A stretch of 64,000 bases of DNA, taken from Xestospongia muta. Taxonomy: Eukaryota; Porifera; Demospongiae; Haplosclerida; Petrosiidae. Position numbers and translations under genes: made by a program. The stretch spans positions 12,834,192 to 12,898,191 of the forward strand of contig OY848917.1 in NCBI GenBank assembly GCA_963693285.1, given 5' to 3'. Below are positions 1-11,400 of the stretch, in pieces; positions within the stretch are counted from its first letter, which is position 1; each line of letters opens with the position of its first letter. The notes under the pieces were generated by a model. That model worked only from the letters and a program-made list of their open reading frames with translations, searched no databases and was not told the DNA's origin.

Positions 1-18
1 TCCTTTACTATACAATAG

Positions 19-21
19 TTG
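19..21 (+). other. Candidate one-codon microexon (TTG), last unit of an upstream array
   Basis: The window opens inside the terminal unit of an array: acceptor ending TAG at 16-18, triplet TTG, donor GTAAGTG from 22. This is the same terminal unit that closes arrays 1, 2, 4 and 5 in gene 2. It implies gene 1 also has at least one such array just left of the window, followed by ankyrin exon B at 537-635. Confidence 0.5.
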
Positions 22-536
22 GTAAGTGTGATATAACATTTGTACATGTGTTTTGTCATTATGGTAAAGAAGGTATTTGTTGTATTTGTTATGTTTGAAT
101 TATAAATAAGTATTAAATTTTGTTGGAAGCCTTCTCTTATAAGTATGTGAGTTTAATGTCTTTGTAAGTGATACTAGCTCATTCTCCACACTCTAAGAAT
201 TTGTAACTTTTGTTATTGCTCATACTACTGTTAATTGTCAAATTTATATTTATAATAGTTTGTCTAGAAACATATTTATGCAAAAAGTGTCTACTGTGAT
301 GTAATGAATATGTTTTTCTTGCTGAGTGTTATTTATATTAGTAACATTATTGTAAGAATTATTGAGAGATTTTTTAGTTTAAAAATGATTATTGTGATAA
401 ACATAATGTTGTCTTAGTTTGTTAAGTTACTAGTATAGTGATATAATACATATATAACAGTGATAACATAGATAATATACAACTGTTTTAATATGTTGTC
501 TTTGTTGATATTAATGGTTTATTATAATGTATTTAG

Positions 537-3500
537 GAGGGATCTACTCCTCTCATGTTAGCAGCAAAGAAGGGACACAAAGATGTTGTTTTGATTTTAA
601 CACAGAAAGGAGCCAATCTAGAAGTTGTTAACAAAGTAAGTATTTATGTACATACAACAAGTAGCTAAAAATAAAATGCAAGTCCTTTGTCCTTAAGACA
701 GTTGTTAATTGTGATAGTATTGTAATTGTTGTGATACTGTTAATGTTGAATAATTGTCTTTAATGATATGTTATTTAAAATGAGTATTGGAAGGAGAACA
801 GGCTACAATGCTGACATCAATATTGTTACTAAGGTAATTTGGATCATAAGAATGAGTATGTTTCATTGTAGTGTTTTAATCTGTGTGAATAATTAGATAT
901 TAACTATTAAAAGAAACAAAGCATATAGACATTATGATACAAAAGATAAAACAGACAAGTAAAATAGCTGAAAGTAGTAATGCTAGTAAAAAAATTCATA
1001 CTGAATGTGCCCTTAATAATATAATAGGGGGTAAATGCAATTTTATATAGTATAAATTCTAAGTGTATTTTAGTGATCAATTTTCCTATTTATTAGACAC
1101 AAATGAATAGATAAAGATGACGTGTGTTTATTAATTTTTTTTAAAAATAGTCATTTTAGGTGCATACTAATATAGCAGTGAAGATCATGATGCAAGGCAT
1201 GACTTGTTTAGCTTTGAAATGTCTTTAAACGTATTTGGAAATATCAATGTAGCATACTTTTATATACCTACTATTGGCTATAAACTATAATTTTGATAAC
1301 ATTTTGAGATTGTGACAATGATCAGAAATTTATTGCAGCTTCCTTCTAAACTGAAATGGGCTTCTCTGTTATGTTGCAGATAGTGATTAATTATTCTTCT
1401 AAATAATTTTCAATGGACTGCTTTGTGTCTAGACTTGATTAACTTCATTTTTATTCGTTTGTTGTCTTAACTTTTGTTATTAGATTTTATGACAATATTG
1501 ATATCTCATCATAGTAGCCAAACAGTGGAATCTTAACCATATTTATATTTCAATCTTCAATTGCTATATTGAGATACCTCTTTTTATTTATATCATAACT
1601 ATTATATTTTATGCCCCTCAATTGTTTGACTAATATATGTGGAGATATTCATTTTGCTATTCCTGCTGTGGTCATGTTTGAGATCCTTCCTACCACTATT
1701 CTAACATTTCATGAATATCAGTCTCTGTGTGTTTTTGGTAGGAATTTTATTCTGTGATTTATATTGTGGTATTGTTTTTGATTGTGTTACTGCCATTTCT
1801 ATATTTCAAACTTATGTTTAATTTGTTCATGTTCTTGTACAATTGTAATCATTAACAAATAACGAGTACACAAGATGAAGTATTATTATAGACAAACCTA
1901 AATGAGGTCATTATCTATCAATAATGATCTCATTAATGTGCATTTATTATGAGTTATCTTTATTATCACATCATATCAAATTTTGTATGTTAATGAGGAC
2001 TTATATTATGTTTGTAGAATTTTTTTAAATTTTATCATTAAAATTAATATCAGTAAATTCAATTTCATCCTTATACTGCTGACATATACTCATTTATGTC
2101 ATTGCTTCTGACATAATTCATGTATTATTCATTGTCACTAAAATTAATAATTGACTTTATATTTCATATTACACATAGATGTGTATTATGATTTTTTTGT
2201 GATATAGGATGGCAAAACTGTTCTCTATATATCATGTTATGAAGGTCATAATGAGATTGTTCAAGTCCTTCTAGATGCTGGTATGAAAGTGAATGTTCCA
2301 GACAAGGTCAGTGTCATAATAGTATATAATGTAATTGTAGTTGTCTATAATACTTAATACCAACTCACTATATACACAAGACACATCAAGCAGACTTATT
2401 TGGTAAAACGTCTAACTAAATCCTACCAGTCAGTATAATCTGACATCAATGGACATCTATCATAGAATCGATAAGATGATAAATAATTATACTGGGTAAT
2501 ATGAAACTCGAACTGTGCTGTAGCTGTCTACAAAGGTAAAATTGAACTATTTTGACTACTACTGTGTAGAGATAGATACATATCTAGACACTTTACTCTA
2601 TCATATATAACAATGGTGGTTATTCCTTTATAATACCATTCACTTAAATTCAATTATATCTTGGGACATGGAGATTATTTAGAACAAACATTGTAATGAC
2701 AGCAATAGGCAATGATTAGCTTTTGTGCTGTGCCTGGTTATAGCAATCAGTCATTTGAGATTTTCACCTTAGTTATCATCATTTTCCATTAAATAAAGAC
2801 AAACGCTAAAGTAATGGATCCACAAAATTGGCAGAAAAATTATCAACCTTATCTACCAGTCCCAAAGCTGCAACAATTAACATTTTCTAAGTTTAGTCTG
2901 CACCACGCCCACACTATTATACAATATACAGTTATACAAGATGCTGATTTGGTCTTTGCTAATTGTGAAATCAATTGTAATAATCACCTATCGACTCAAA
3001 ATCAGGAAATCAAGATAAGACTGAGCCTTGATAATACTACCTGTATCTAATACTCCATATACTGAAAAGCCTGCAACTGCTACTCAATTGACCTACAGTC
3101 ATGTGCAGTCACATGAACATTCATTATGTGACTATTGCAACAATCATGGTGTTTCATTTCTAACTTGAATTAAAATAATTGCATTGTGCCTTCTGTTCCA
3201 TTTTTCATTCTGTCTGCCTTTTAGTCTTGTCCTATTTTAGTTGATTTTTTTATAATCTAAGCTGGTTACAGCAACAATAACCTACTGTTATTAAATATAT
3301 AGTGGTATTAATTAAATATATCATTTCGTATGTTATGGGCATAAAATACCCTTAAAAATGTTGTCTTGGTCTACATTCTAAACCATCTTTCTCACTACAC
3401 AAAACACCCTCTAGACATTGAGGCATCTATCACTAACTAAGCATTATTTTGATTTTTATGATCTATGTTTTACTTACTTTGACTTATTTCTTGGTTTTTC

Positions 3501-3742
3501 ATATCATTTAGTATGGACGTACAGCACTTCATGCAGCTTATTGGACCAAAAAGGATGTCATTATGAAGATGTTGTTAGTTTATGCTAATGCCACCAATGA
3601 AGAAGCTGTACAGGCTGTAAGTCATGATGTTATAAGTTTGTAGGGACTTATATATATGCTCTACATCTGTCTTACTCTATGTTTGTAGTGGTTGTTATAT
3701 ATACATAATTTTGGTAATTTTAGCATTCACAAGTACATAAAC

Positions 3743-3774
<32 letters not shown>

Positions 3775-3804
3775 ATATTGATGTAATCAAACAAGTACAT
3801 AAAC

Positions 3805-3840
<36 letters not shown>

Positions 3841-6800
3841 ATGTAAATCAAACAAGTACAGTCAGATGTTGACAAGATTATAAGTAGTAGGAACATTTTG
3901 GCAGATGATAGTTTTAGTATAACAAAGTGATTGCAAATTCACTCCATATGTATGGGTGCTCTATTAGTATGTATATCTTACTATTTAGAAGAGTATATAT
4001 ATATTCTGTGTTAATATAAAATTAAGACATTTTTCTTTACTATTTTTAGGACAAGTTGCTTTTGCAATCTTTAAGAAAAGGAAATGTGGAAGGTATTAGA
4101 GATGCTCTGTCAAGAGGAGCTAATGTTAACATTGGAAACAATGTATGCTAACTTGTAATATGTACACAATTATGAGGGGAAAATACAAATAATATGATGT
4201 GAAACAAGCTCAAAAGTCTGCAGATATAAGGATTTTTTGTCAATCCATCTGTATATGTAAATGCAGTACATTACTGGTTGGGTTATAATGTGTTTGTGGC
4301 TTAACACCATAGAATTATCACAGCCTTATATCTGATAAAGTGTGATTTGCTTATACTTTCAACTGCTTAATATCAACAATTATTATTTGTCCTTTTACAT
4401 ATGTACAGAATGGACAGACTGCTTTGTACATTGCATCTACGAATGGCAATAATGAATGTGTTCAGCTTCTTCTCACATCCAGTGCTGACCCTAATATTGC
4501 TGATCCAGTAAGTTGTGAATATCATTTCATTGTTTATTCACCAAACAAGATTAATAAATAACATATGCTATGTCCTAAAATGTTTTAACCAGCTTACTCA
4601 AAAATGATCACATAAAGTAACTGCACAATCATCTAACTATCAAGCAAGATTTTGTTACATTTATAAAATATTTAAGAGTCTGCAAATTATATCAATGAAT
4701 GTAAACTATTACATGGAGTCAGTCAAATTTACTGCATTTGTTAAGTTAGTATTTTTACATTGTTAAGAATGAAATGATGTTTTAAATGGTTTTTAATCTG
4801 TGTTGGTTCTAATATCTGATAAAGACTGGTTTGTTGAGACTTTTAACTTCTTAGTATCATGTCCTATTCTTAGAAAAAACTAATTTTGTTATTTATTTTA
4901 GTTTAACACTATGTTAAAAATGTTTTCTCATGATTGTTTGTAGTTACAAGGAAGCCTCCTATATTTTATTCAAATAATTTTAGGTCATTATAACCTTCAT
5001 TTATTGTACATTAATTTGTATGTTTTAACATTAGATGATTGTGCAGTTAACATTGCTATGTCCTAAAATGTTTTAGCCAGGTTACTGAAAACAATATCAT
5101 ATAAAGTAACTACACAATTATCTAACCACCAAGCAGCATTTTGTTACATTTATGAAATGTTTCTGGAGTCTAAAAATTGTATCAGTGAATGCAAACTATT
5201 AGAGGATTGAGTCACTCAAATTCACTGGATTTGCTGAGTTTAATATTTTTACATTACCAAGATTGAAATTATCATTTATTGTTAATGGATTGTAGCTTGT
5301 GTTAGTTCTAATAACATTTCCTTTCATTTTAAGAGTCAAACTATTTGATATATAAAGCAATTTCTTATCTGAGTCATTTTAACATTACAGTAGAGAACTA
5401 ATAAAAAACAAGTAATAAAAACATTTGAGAAATTTAAAGATGATTTAGATATGACAATGCCAAAAAGGAAAGAAACAATGTAGGGATGAACACACAAATT
5501 AAAAATCTCTACATAAGTAGCCAGTCAGTAATTGCATGATAGCTTTGTATCTTTGTATTTAGTATATGCAGTGAAAGAGTATAGTGTTTATATTGAAATT
5601 GTACTGTATTGCTTTCCTGGCTACATATATAGGAATTTTAATATGGATTTGTGTGTTCAACCCTATCTTGTTTCTTTCTTTTTGACATTATTTTTTTCAA
5701 GAAGTTTTTAATTCCTTTTTTTTTATTGTGCATTCAAATGGTCTTAGCTACTTTGTCATTGAAACAATTTGTCTACCTTAGAAGATTAATGGATTTTAAA
5801 GAACCATACATACTGGACCTGTAGTGCCATGAAACAGTTTCACTTTTGTTGCAATCACAAACAAACTTTGACCTTCTATAAACAAGATATCATTGAGCCT
5901 ACACTCATAGTGCTACTTTCTGTTACCCACGCTATCCATAATCTGGGTAGTGAAATCTGATTGGTCAATTGAAATGTAATCTATTGTGATGTTTGTTAGA
6001 CCCTTGTTGCATATCAGCAAAGTGAAGGGTTCAGATCAATAGAATAGTGTTGTATTTGAAAGCTAAGTTATTATATCCTGTCATTAAGTGCTTATATTAC
6101 ATGTAAAGTGATTAATATAAAATATGATTTTGTGGAGAATTAGTAGTTTTGTAACTTGGCAACAGTTGGTAACCACATACCATTTTATAAAAGTTCAGTC
6201 TTACATATGAATGGTGTGAATTGTATAGAAGACAGCCCCTGCAAATGAACATGGTAGAGGAACTTGTAAAATGTTTCTGAAAAATAACTTTACTTATTGT
6301 CAATGCACGACTATTAGAATAAGTTGTGAAAGTGTGTCTACATTGAGTAAGGGATCATTAAAAGCAGCATAAAACATAAGAATGAGTTCATATGGTTTTC
6401 AAATCCTCATTCATTCTGAGTACTATGTTATAGTTAATTATAACTAAAACTAAACCCTCTTAGTTTAGCCTATTTGACTGTTAGTTAACTAACTATAACT
6501 AACTAAATCTTTTTCATCTAACAATTAACTAACTACAACTAACTGTATTTCTTTAAACCAAGAAAACTAACTAAAACAGTAAAACTAACTAAAATTAATA
6601 CAATAATGGCAAACACTAACTATAACTAACTATTATAGTTAGTACTGAACTAAAACAACAGATACCTGCACTCAATAAATAACTGTCATAACTGCACAAA
6701 GATAAACCAAGGTGTAAGATGATAATTTGCAATACATCCAATAATGATAGTGCTATTACTGCTATACAAGAGTATTTTTTCTCTAGATGACAGCTACCTG

Positions 6801-9800
6801 ATTGGAACAAGCTAGACCCATTAGATTTTTGGGTAGAAAATCAGATACAAACTTAGAGAATGAAATACTTCCTAAGACAAACAAACAATACCTTCAGTCT
6901 AATACTACATACATTAAATTTAACTAACTTTTTCAACTATACTAACTAAAATTATTCCACTGGCAGAAAAACTAACTATAACTAACTAAAATTATAAAAA
7001 GCTAAACTAAAACAACACTACTTCTGAGGTATTGCATCAATATCTTATTAAATTTTCTTATTGTTTGTTTTCCACACAAATATCTAACTTACTAAAACAT
7101 AAACCAAATACTATTGTTATAGATAAGTAAATTTTAGTAAAAAAAGGAGTATTTCTAGCAACATAGTCTATTCTGAGCTATAAGGAGTATAACTTACTTA
7201 TACATTTTATTTCTTTAGTTTGGTAACACACCCCTTCATGTTGCCTGTAGGCGTTGTCATGGTGATGTTGTGAAATCTCTTTTGTTGTCAGGAAAAATCA
7301 ACCCAATGGCTAGGAACAGTAATAATCAAACAGCCATGGAGCTTGTTTACCGTTATGACAATAATCGCTTCATTATTTTAAAGATGTTTGAGCCATTTGT
7401 GCAATGTCGAAAAGAATTCCCAGTGGAATCCTACAGCAAAGTCTGTTTCTGTGGTAATACCGGTGCAGGTAAAAGTTCACTTGCGGCAGTCATTATGGAA
7501 CGAGCTAACAAACCACCTAACTACGTGTTTGATACATCTGATCCTATTCCAGTAGAACTACTAACTACTGGGATTAATGCACATACCATTACAAGTCATG
7601 AAGTGGGAAATATTGTCCTTTATGATCTTGCAGGTCATAAGGAGTATTATAGCAGTCATGCAGCAATTCTAGAAAAGCTAATGCTAAGCACACCTGCTGT
7701 TTTTGCCATACTTTTAAAGATGACCGGCAATCTACACATTATTAAACGTGATTTGTACTACTGGTTCAATTTTATAAAGAATGCCAATCTTCAATTATCA
7801 AGTTCAAAACCATCTCAAATACTCGTCATTGGAAGTCGACTTGATGAAATGACTGGTGGTTATGAGAAAATTTCTAAAGTAGTTGCTGAAGTTGCTGAAA
7901 AAGCTGATCATTCGCAAGAATATCGGGGGTTTCTACCTATGGAATGTCATCGTCCTGGAGGAAAAGGTGTTAATAAGTTTGTTGCTACACTTTCTTATAG
8001 CTGCAATGCTGTACTTGATCGATTTGATAAAATTAGTTTTTACTGCCACGTTCAATTCTCCTTCTTGCAATTGCTTCGAAGTAAGGAAAATATTATAGCC
8101 ATTAACCTAATGGAGCTATGTGCTATATTACAAAAGCGTGATGACCCTTCACTTCCTTCTGAAAGGTCAGTGTTATTGGAGTTCCTTACCACTTTAAGTG
8201 ACAAGGGTCTCATCTTATTCCTTAAAAGTGAGGATGATGCTCAAAGTTGGATAGTTATTGACAGAGCTACTCTTATCCATGAAGTCAATGGTGTTCTATT
8301 TGCTCCTATGGAAATCAAACGTGCTCATCAAAATATTGCTAGTAATACTGGTATTGTGCCTAAGTCTATTCTGCAAAAATTATTTCCAAAGCACAATACT
8401 GATATGTTAATTGGGTTCCTTAGAAGTCTTCAGTTCTGTCATGTTCTAGAAGCAAATACACTGCAAATGTTCAAAACCAATATATCATCTTCAATATCTT
8501 CTTCGCCATCAGATGAACTTTTATTTTTTCCATCTCTAATTAGTAATGAGCCACCAACAGATATTGTAATAGAAAATGGGTTAGGATGGTGCATATGGTG
8601 TCCTGATCCTAACCAATTTCTCTCCACACGATTTCTTCACCTTCTTCTTTTTACCCTTTCTTATGTTTTTTGTTTACCACGCAACAATAAACCTGGCGAA
8701 ATTAATGATGATGATCCGCAAATCCAAATGTTGGCACGTCATTGTGATATATGGAGAAATGGTATTTATTGGGAAAATGATGAAGTTGAAGTTATCGTTG
8801 AAGTAACTGAACACTATCGTTGTGTTACAGTAATTACATCAATGATTGACATCAAGAAAAGCCGCAATATTTTTAATAATGTTATTAAGGTTGTATTAAA
8901 GTTGAGTGAGATGCATTCATTTAAATGTGAGGAATACCTCATTGCTCCTAGTGATGTAGCAAAAGCTCGTAATCTTGTTAAAGAACGCACACTTTATCGT
9001 ATAAGCAATGTTGCTCGATCAGTGCTTACAAAATGTAAAGTTAGTGATGCCATTGACACAAAGAAGGTGGATGTCAAACAAATTGTGGGAGCTAATGATC
9101 CTTTTTTCTGCATTGCTCCTTCAGTTACAAAAGCACTTTTCAGTGCTGAGCTGCCACTTCAAGAGAACCACTATCAACACATAGTGAATAGGTGTTCTCA
9201 TTTCACATCCTCACTTTTATTAACAGGTCACATGTCAGTAAAGAAACGTTGCAGTCAACTCAGTGTGTTTGCTGGACGTAATCCTTTGGTAAGTATAACC
9301 TAGTTAAAACATACATGTACAAGAAATCTATTGTCAATTTCTCATGCATCATACTTATACCACATTAATTTTGTACTATATCATACTTACACTACTCTGT
9401 ACTGTATCATAATTAATTCTATTATAGGACCTTGCTTATCCTCCATTAAATGAAGATGAAATGCAAACTATATCTGAACAACCCCTCTCACAAGGTTAGT
9501 GTATAGTGTTAGTGTCTCATAAGTATTGGTTATAACCAATTGTGAAAGCTGTATTGTAGATACAGTATCCTATGCAATAAAATAAGCCTGAGGTTCAAGT
9601 ATGTACAGTCATGATCCAGTCATGATTCAAGTAGATGTAAGTATGCATATAGTAGCTATGTGCCTGTTTATAATGAGCTTGTAGTGATGGCATTACAACC
9701 AATAAAAGCTTTGATTTAGACAATCATTATTGATATTTGTCAATAATTTTATATATCCTCACAGGATAGAAAATTTTAATTCTGGATAATAATTTTGAAA

Positions 9801-10797
9801 CTTTCTAGGCCATGTCATTTTAAAATCAACTAACTCACATCTTTAATGTTAATCTTAACATAGTGCTTTATCTTGTAATCATTCTGTAACTCTTTTAATG
9901 GCAGTTATCATGTCATGAACCACACATACCACATTTTCTTAAAAAGTGGCCTCCCCAGCTTTCTTATGTCATTAAAGTAAAAGCAACCCTCACCAAAAAA
10001 CTTCAAATGATTTTCTTCATTTAAAGTTTGCATTATTTACTGATAAACACAATGTTCATGATATCTTACATAAACTGGATCATGAAAACATGGTAACCAC
10101 AGCTACTATTCAAGGAAATATTGCACTATGCAGGTGTCACCATAATGTAGTTTTATATATTGTGTATGCCTTTTATTGTCTCATAATGAGTGTACATGAT
10201 CATGCCTATAATTTGAAAGTGTTTATAATTGTATGTAATAATTATTATTGTTTTTGTTCCAGTTTTCCATCTTATAACCTTGTTACTTAATAACTATTAA
10301 TAACATAGTTCAAATTACTATATACTATTCATATATACCTTTAGTACCATATCCATAATTATGTTACTATATCTTTTATCAGTGGACCCAGATAGTAAGG
10401 ACATTTTATAAGGACTTTATTGAAGTGGTTAATTTCTGAAAACAATAGCATACAAGACTCAGTTTAATCTGTCATTAGCAATGGACTATTGTTTTTTCTA
10501 GATATTTTTAAAGAGATTCCCAGTCAAAAGGAAGCAGTTACACTTTTGACAAATATTAGTGCTGATTGGGAACTGATTGGTATAGCCCTCAACATTTCAC
10601 AAAATGATTTGAAAGGCTTGCAACCAGAAAGCATCAATATAACAGTAAAGCTTTCTCGAGTAATAGCTAAATGGATGGAAACTGAGTCATCATCACCTGT
10701 TACCTGGGAGACACTGATCTCTGCCATTGAGGGGCCTATTGTTAATAACAAACAGAAGGCTAAGGAGATACGTGATTACCTCTATACTCAACATTAA
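537..10797 (+). CDS. Gene 1: ankyrin-repeat / Roco-type GTPase / death-domain protein (5' end outside window)
   Basis: Spliced gene, exons 537-635, 2208-2306, 3512-3616, 4050-4142, 4409-4507, 7219-9288, 9428-9494 and 10502-10797, all with GT donors and AG acceptors. Introns are phase 0 until the last two exons, which join in phase 1. The short exons each encode about one ankyrin repeat of 31-35 residues. The 2070-nt exon ends the ankyrin stack and carries a Roc-like GTPase and a COR-like region. The last exon is a death domain ending in TAA at 10795-10797. The organisation recalls DAPK1 without its kinase. Role is inferred: an intracellular signalling adaptor in apoptosis or innate immunity, with ankyrins binding a ligand, the GTPase as a switch and the death domain recruiting partners. 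The left edge cuts the gene inside a microexon array, so its start is not visible. Confidence 0.8.
807..833 (+). pseudogene. Fossil 3' end of an ankyrin exon A inside a gene 1 intron
   Basis: These 27 bases match the last nine codons of the exon A family (NADINIVTK), and the downstream intron (gtaatttggatc...) matches the intron after exon A in gene 2. The first 72 bases of the exon and its acceptor are missing. The sequence before 807 matches intron sequence found after exon B (about 35760 and 45140). A deletion probably joined that intron to the middle of exon A, removing a repeat. Confidence 0.75.
1000..1075 (+). repeat. Solitary microexon-array unit (triplet GGG at 1028-1030)
   Basis: One unit of the 143-bp family stands alone downstream of the fossil exon A: CTGAATGTGCCCTTA, then ATAATAG, triplet GGG at 1028-1030, donor GTAAATG and the family's downstream part (tatagtataaattctaag). 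In gene 2 this position holds 11-14 units. It seems to be what remains after contraction. The triplet is again not a stop codon and both splice-like dinucleotides are intact. Confidence 0.6.
2395..3430 (+). mobile_element. Intron insertion with remnant of a THAP-like transposon ORF
   Basis: The gene 1 intron 2307-3511 is 1205 bases, while its partner in gene 2 (49411-49665) is 255; both ends match, so about 1 kb was inserted here or deleted there. Inside, near 2713, a frame reads like the start of a THAP zinc finger (M-I-S-F-C-A-V-P-G-Y), with the second cysteine replaced by tyrosine, and later frames (to 3050) are interrupted by stops. THAP domains are typical of P-element-type transposons. 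The family call is weak; the insertion itself is clear. Confidence 0.4.
3741..3838. repeat. (TA)n microsatellites in an intron
   Basis: Two pure TA runs of about 25 and 30 bases are separated by a 40-base stretch that is itself duplicated (tattgatgtaatcaaacaag, then aagtacataaacatgtat). Gene 2 has one shorter TA run at the equivalent place (49892-49908). Confidence 0.9.
4508..7218 (+). other. Long intron of gene 1 with no gene seen
   Basis: This 2.7-kb intron separates the last short ankyrin exon from the GTPase exon and is conserved at 50578-53487 in gene 2. The segment at 4560-4760 recurs in diverged form at 5050-5250 (tgctatgtcctaaaatgttt followed by a similar 180 bases), an internal duplication. 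The 3' quarter contains the CTAACTAA-rich tract listed separately. Short open frames here lack support. Confidence 0.7.
6424..7015. repeat. CTAAC/TAACTAA-rich low-complexity tracts
   Basis: Two clusters (about 6430-6660 and 6920-7015) are built from degenerate TAACTAACTA and AACTAAAACTAA words with a mirrored GTTAGTTA part. They flank 260 bases of ordinary sequence. The whole arrangement is kept in gene 2 at about 52710-53275. The CTAAC core resembles a branch-point motif, and the tract ends about 200 bases before the acceptor at 7218. Confidence 0.7.
7219..9288 (+). CDS. Gene 1 main exon: last ankyrin repeats plus Roc-COR-like GTPase
   Basis: Single exon of 690 codons between TTTCTTTAG and GTAAGT. 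The first 60 or so residues finish the ankyrin stack (FGNTPLHVACRRCHGDVVKS). A P-loop GNTGAGKSS lies at 7453-7479, followed by a switch-II motif DLAGHKEYYSSH and an SRLDEM motif in the place of the NKxD guanine-specificity motif. These fit the Roc domain of Roco proteins. The rest contains a winged-helix-like COR segment (LLEFLTTLSDKGLILFL). The partner exon 53488-55557 has exactly the same length. No kinase or leucine-rich repeats are present. GTP binding is predicted from the motifs, not shown. Confidence 0.85.
10502..10797 (+). CDS. Gene 1 last exon: death domain
   Basis: Acceptor TTTTTTCTAG, then 98 codons joined in phase 1 to the exon ending at 9494. The product has a death-domain pattern: W-E-L-I-G-I-A-L (helix 2), a D-L-K-G-L stretch, then W-M-E-T, W-E-T-L-I-S-A-I and a final helix. 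It ends with TAA 15 bases after a REIRDYL-like helix. It is not an obvious paralogue of the gene 2 death domain (58231-58526), and neither TPR nor membrane segment follows. Expected role: homotypic binding to other death-domain proteins. Confidence 0.75.
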
Positions 10798-10877
10798 CAT
10801 TACAAGTGGTATATGTGTTACCATATGATTACATTCTGTGCTTACACAAAAACTGAAAACATTTTTTGTCATGTCAT

Positions 10878-10959
10878 GCTACTTATATTTTATTATGACA
10901 CAATGCTAATACCTTGCTGCTACTTATATTTTATTATGACACAATGCTAATACCTTGCT
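10878..10959. repeat. 41-bp direct tandem duplication 3' of gene 1
   Basis: Two essentially identical copies of a 41-base unit (10878-10918 and 10919-10959, starting gctacttatattttattatg) lie about 80 bases after the stop codon of gene 1, probably in its 3' UTR. Confidence 0.85.
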
Positions 10960-11400
10960 GCTATTTGTTTGTGTAAAATGATTTGCTCTAAATATTCATG
11001 TCAAAACGTTTGCGTGTGAATATAATATTACTCTATTTTCTCAAATAGAGGCACGGTCTAGAGGTTCAAATTGCGGTTGGGCTATAGCCATGGGAGTCAA
11101 TTTTTTCACCCAATTCGATGTGGTGATGTCACTAGTACACGTGGTTTGTGGTGTGGGTGTTGTCAACTCGCAGGCGTGGGTGTCGTGGATAAAATTCCCG
11201 GGAAATTTAAATGGAGTGCGAGTCCAACTCCAAGCCTAAGTGGGCAGGTTGATGATGGCTAACAACTTTGTGGACAATATTATGAAGGCTTTGTAGATGA
11301 TTATAAAGCAGTCCTCAACAATCACATGATAAAAACTGTCACCTCATACGGAGTAAGAAGATCCAGGCAAGCTGCAAGTACCTTGGACAAGTTTATATTT

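Larger units (their letters stand above)
1..9575 (+). repeat. Segmental duplication, copy in gene 1 (partner about 47500-55855)
   Basis: Exons and introns from the left edge to just past the GTPase exon match the end of gene 2 in order and orientation. The first bases (end of a microexon array, then GTAAGTG) match 35116 and 38246 onward. The exons at 537, 2208, 3512, 4050, 4409, 7219 and 9428 pair with those at 47901, 49312, 49666, 50119, 50479, 53488 and 55697. Similarity continues about 80 bases beyond the exon ending at 9494 and then stops, so the two genes have unrelated 3' parts. The main intron differences are a roughly 1-kb insertion in gene 1 between 2395 and 3430 and rearranged sequence between 780 and 1150. 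Boundaries are by eye. Confidence 0.85.

Noticed and set aside
7883..8098. Alternative-frame open frames inside the GTPase exons (also 8439-8627, 54152-54367, 54708-54896)
   Set aside because: They are shadows of the 690-codon exon and are conserved only because that exon is.
11040..11095. tRNA-like segment (gaggttcaaattgcggttggg)
   Set aside because: It has a GGTTCAAAT box-B-like word, but no box A or cloverleaf could be drawn around it.
11071..11262. Small open frame over the left MULE end
   Set aside because: It overlaps the terminal inverted repeat and has no recognisable protein; probably chance, or at most the 5' leader of the MULE gene.
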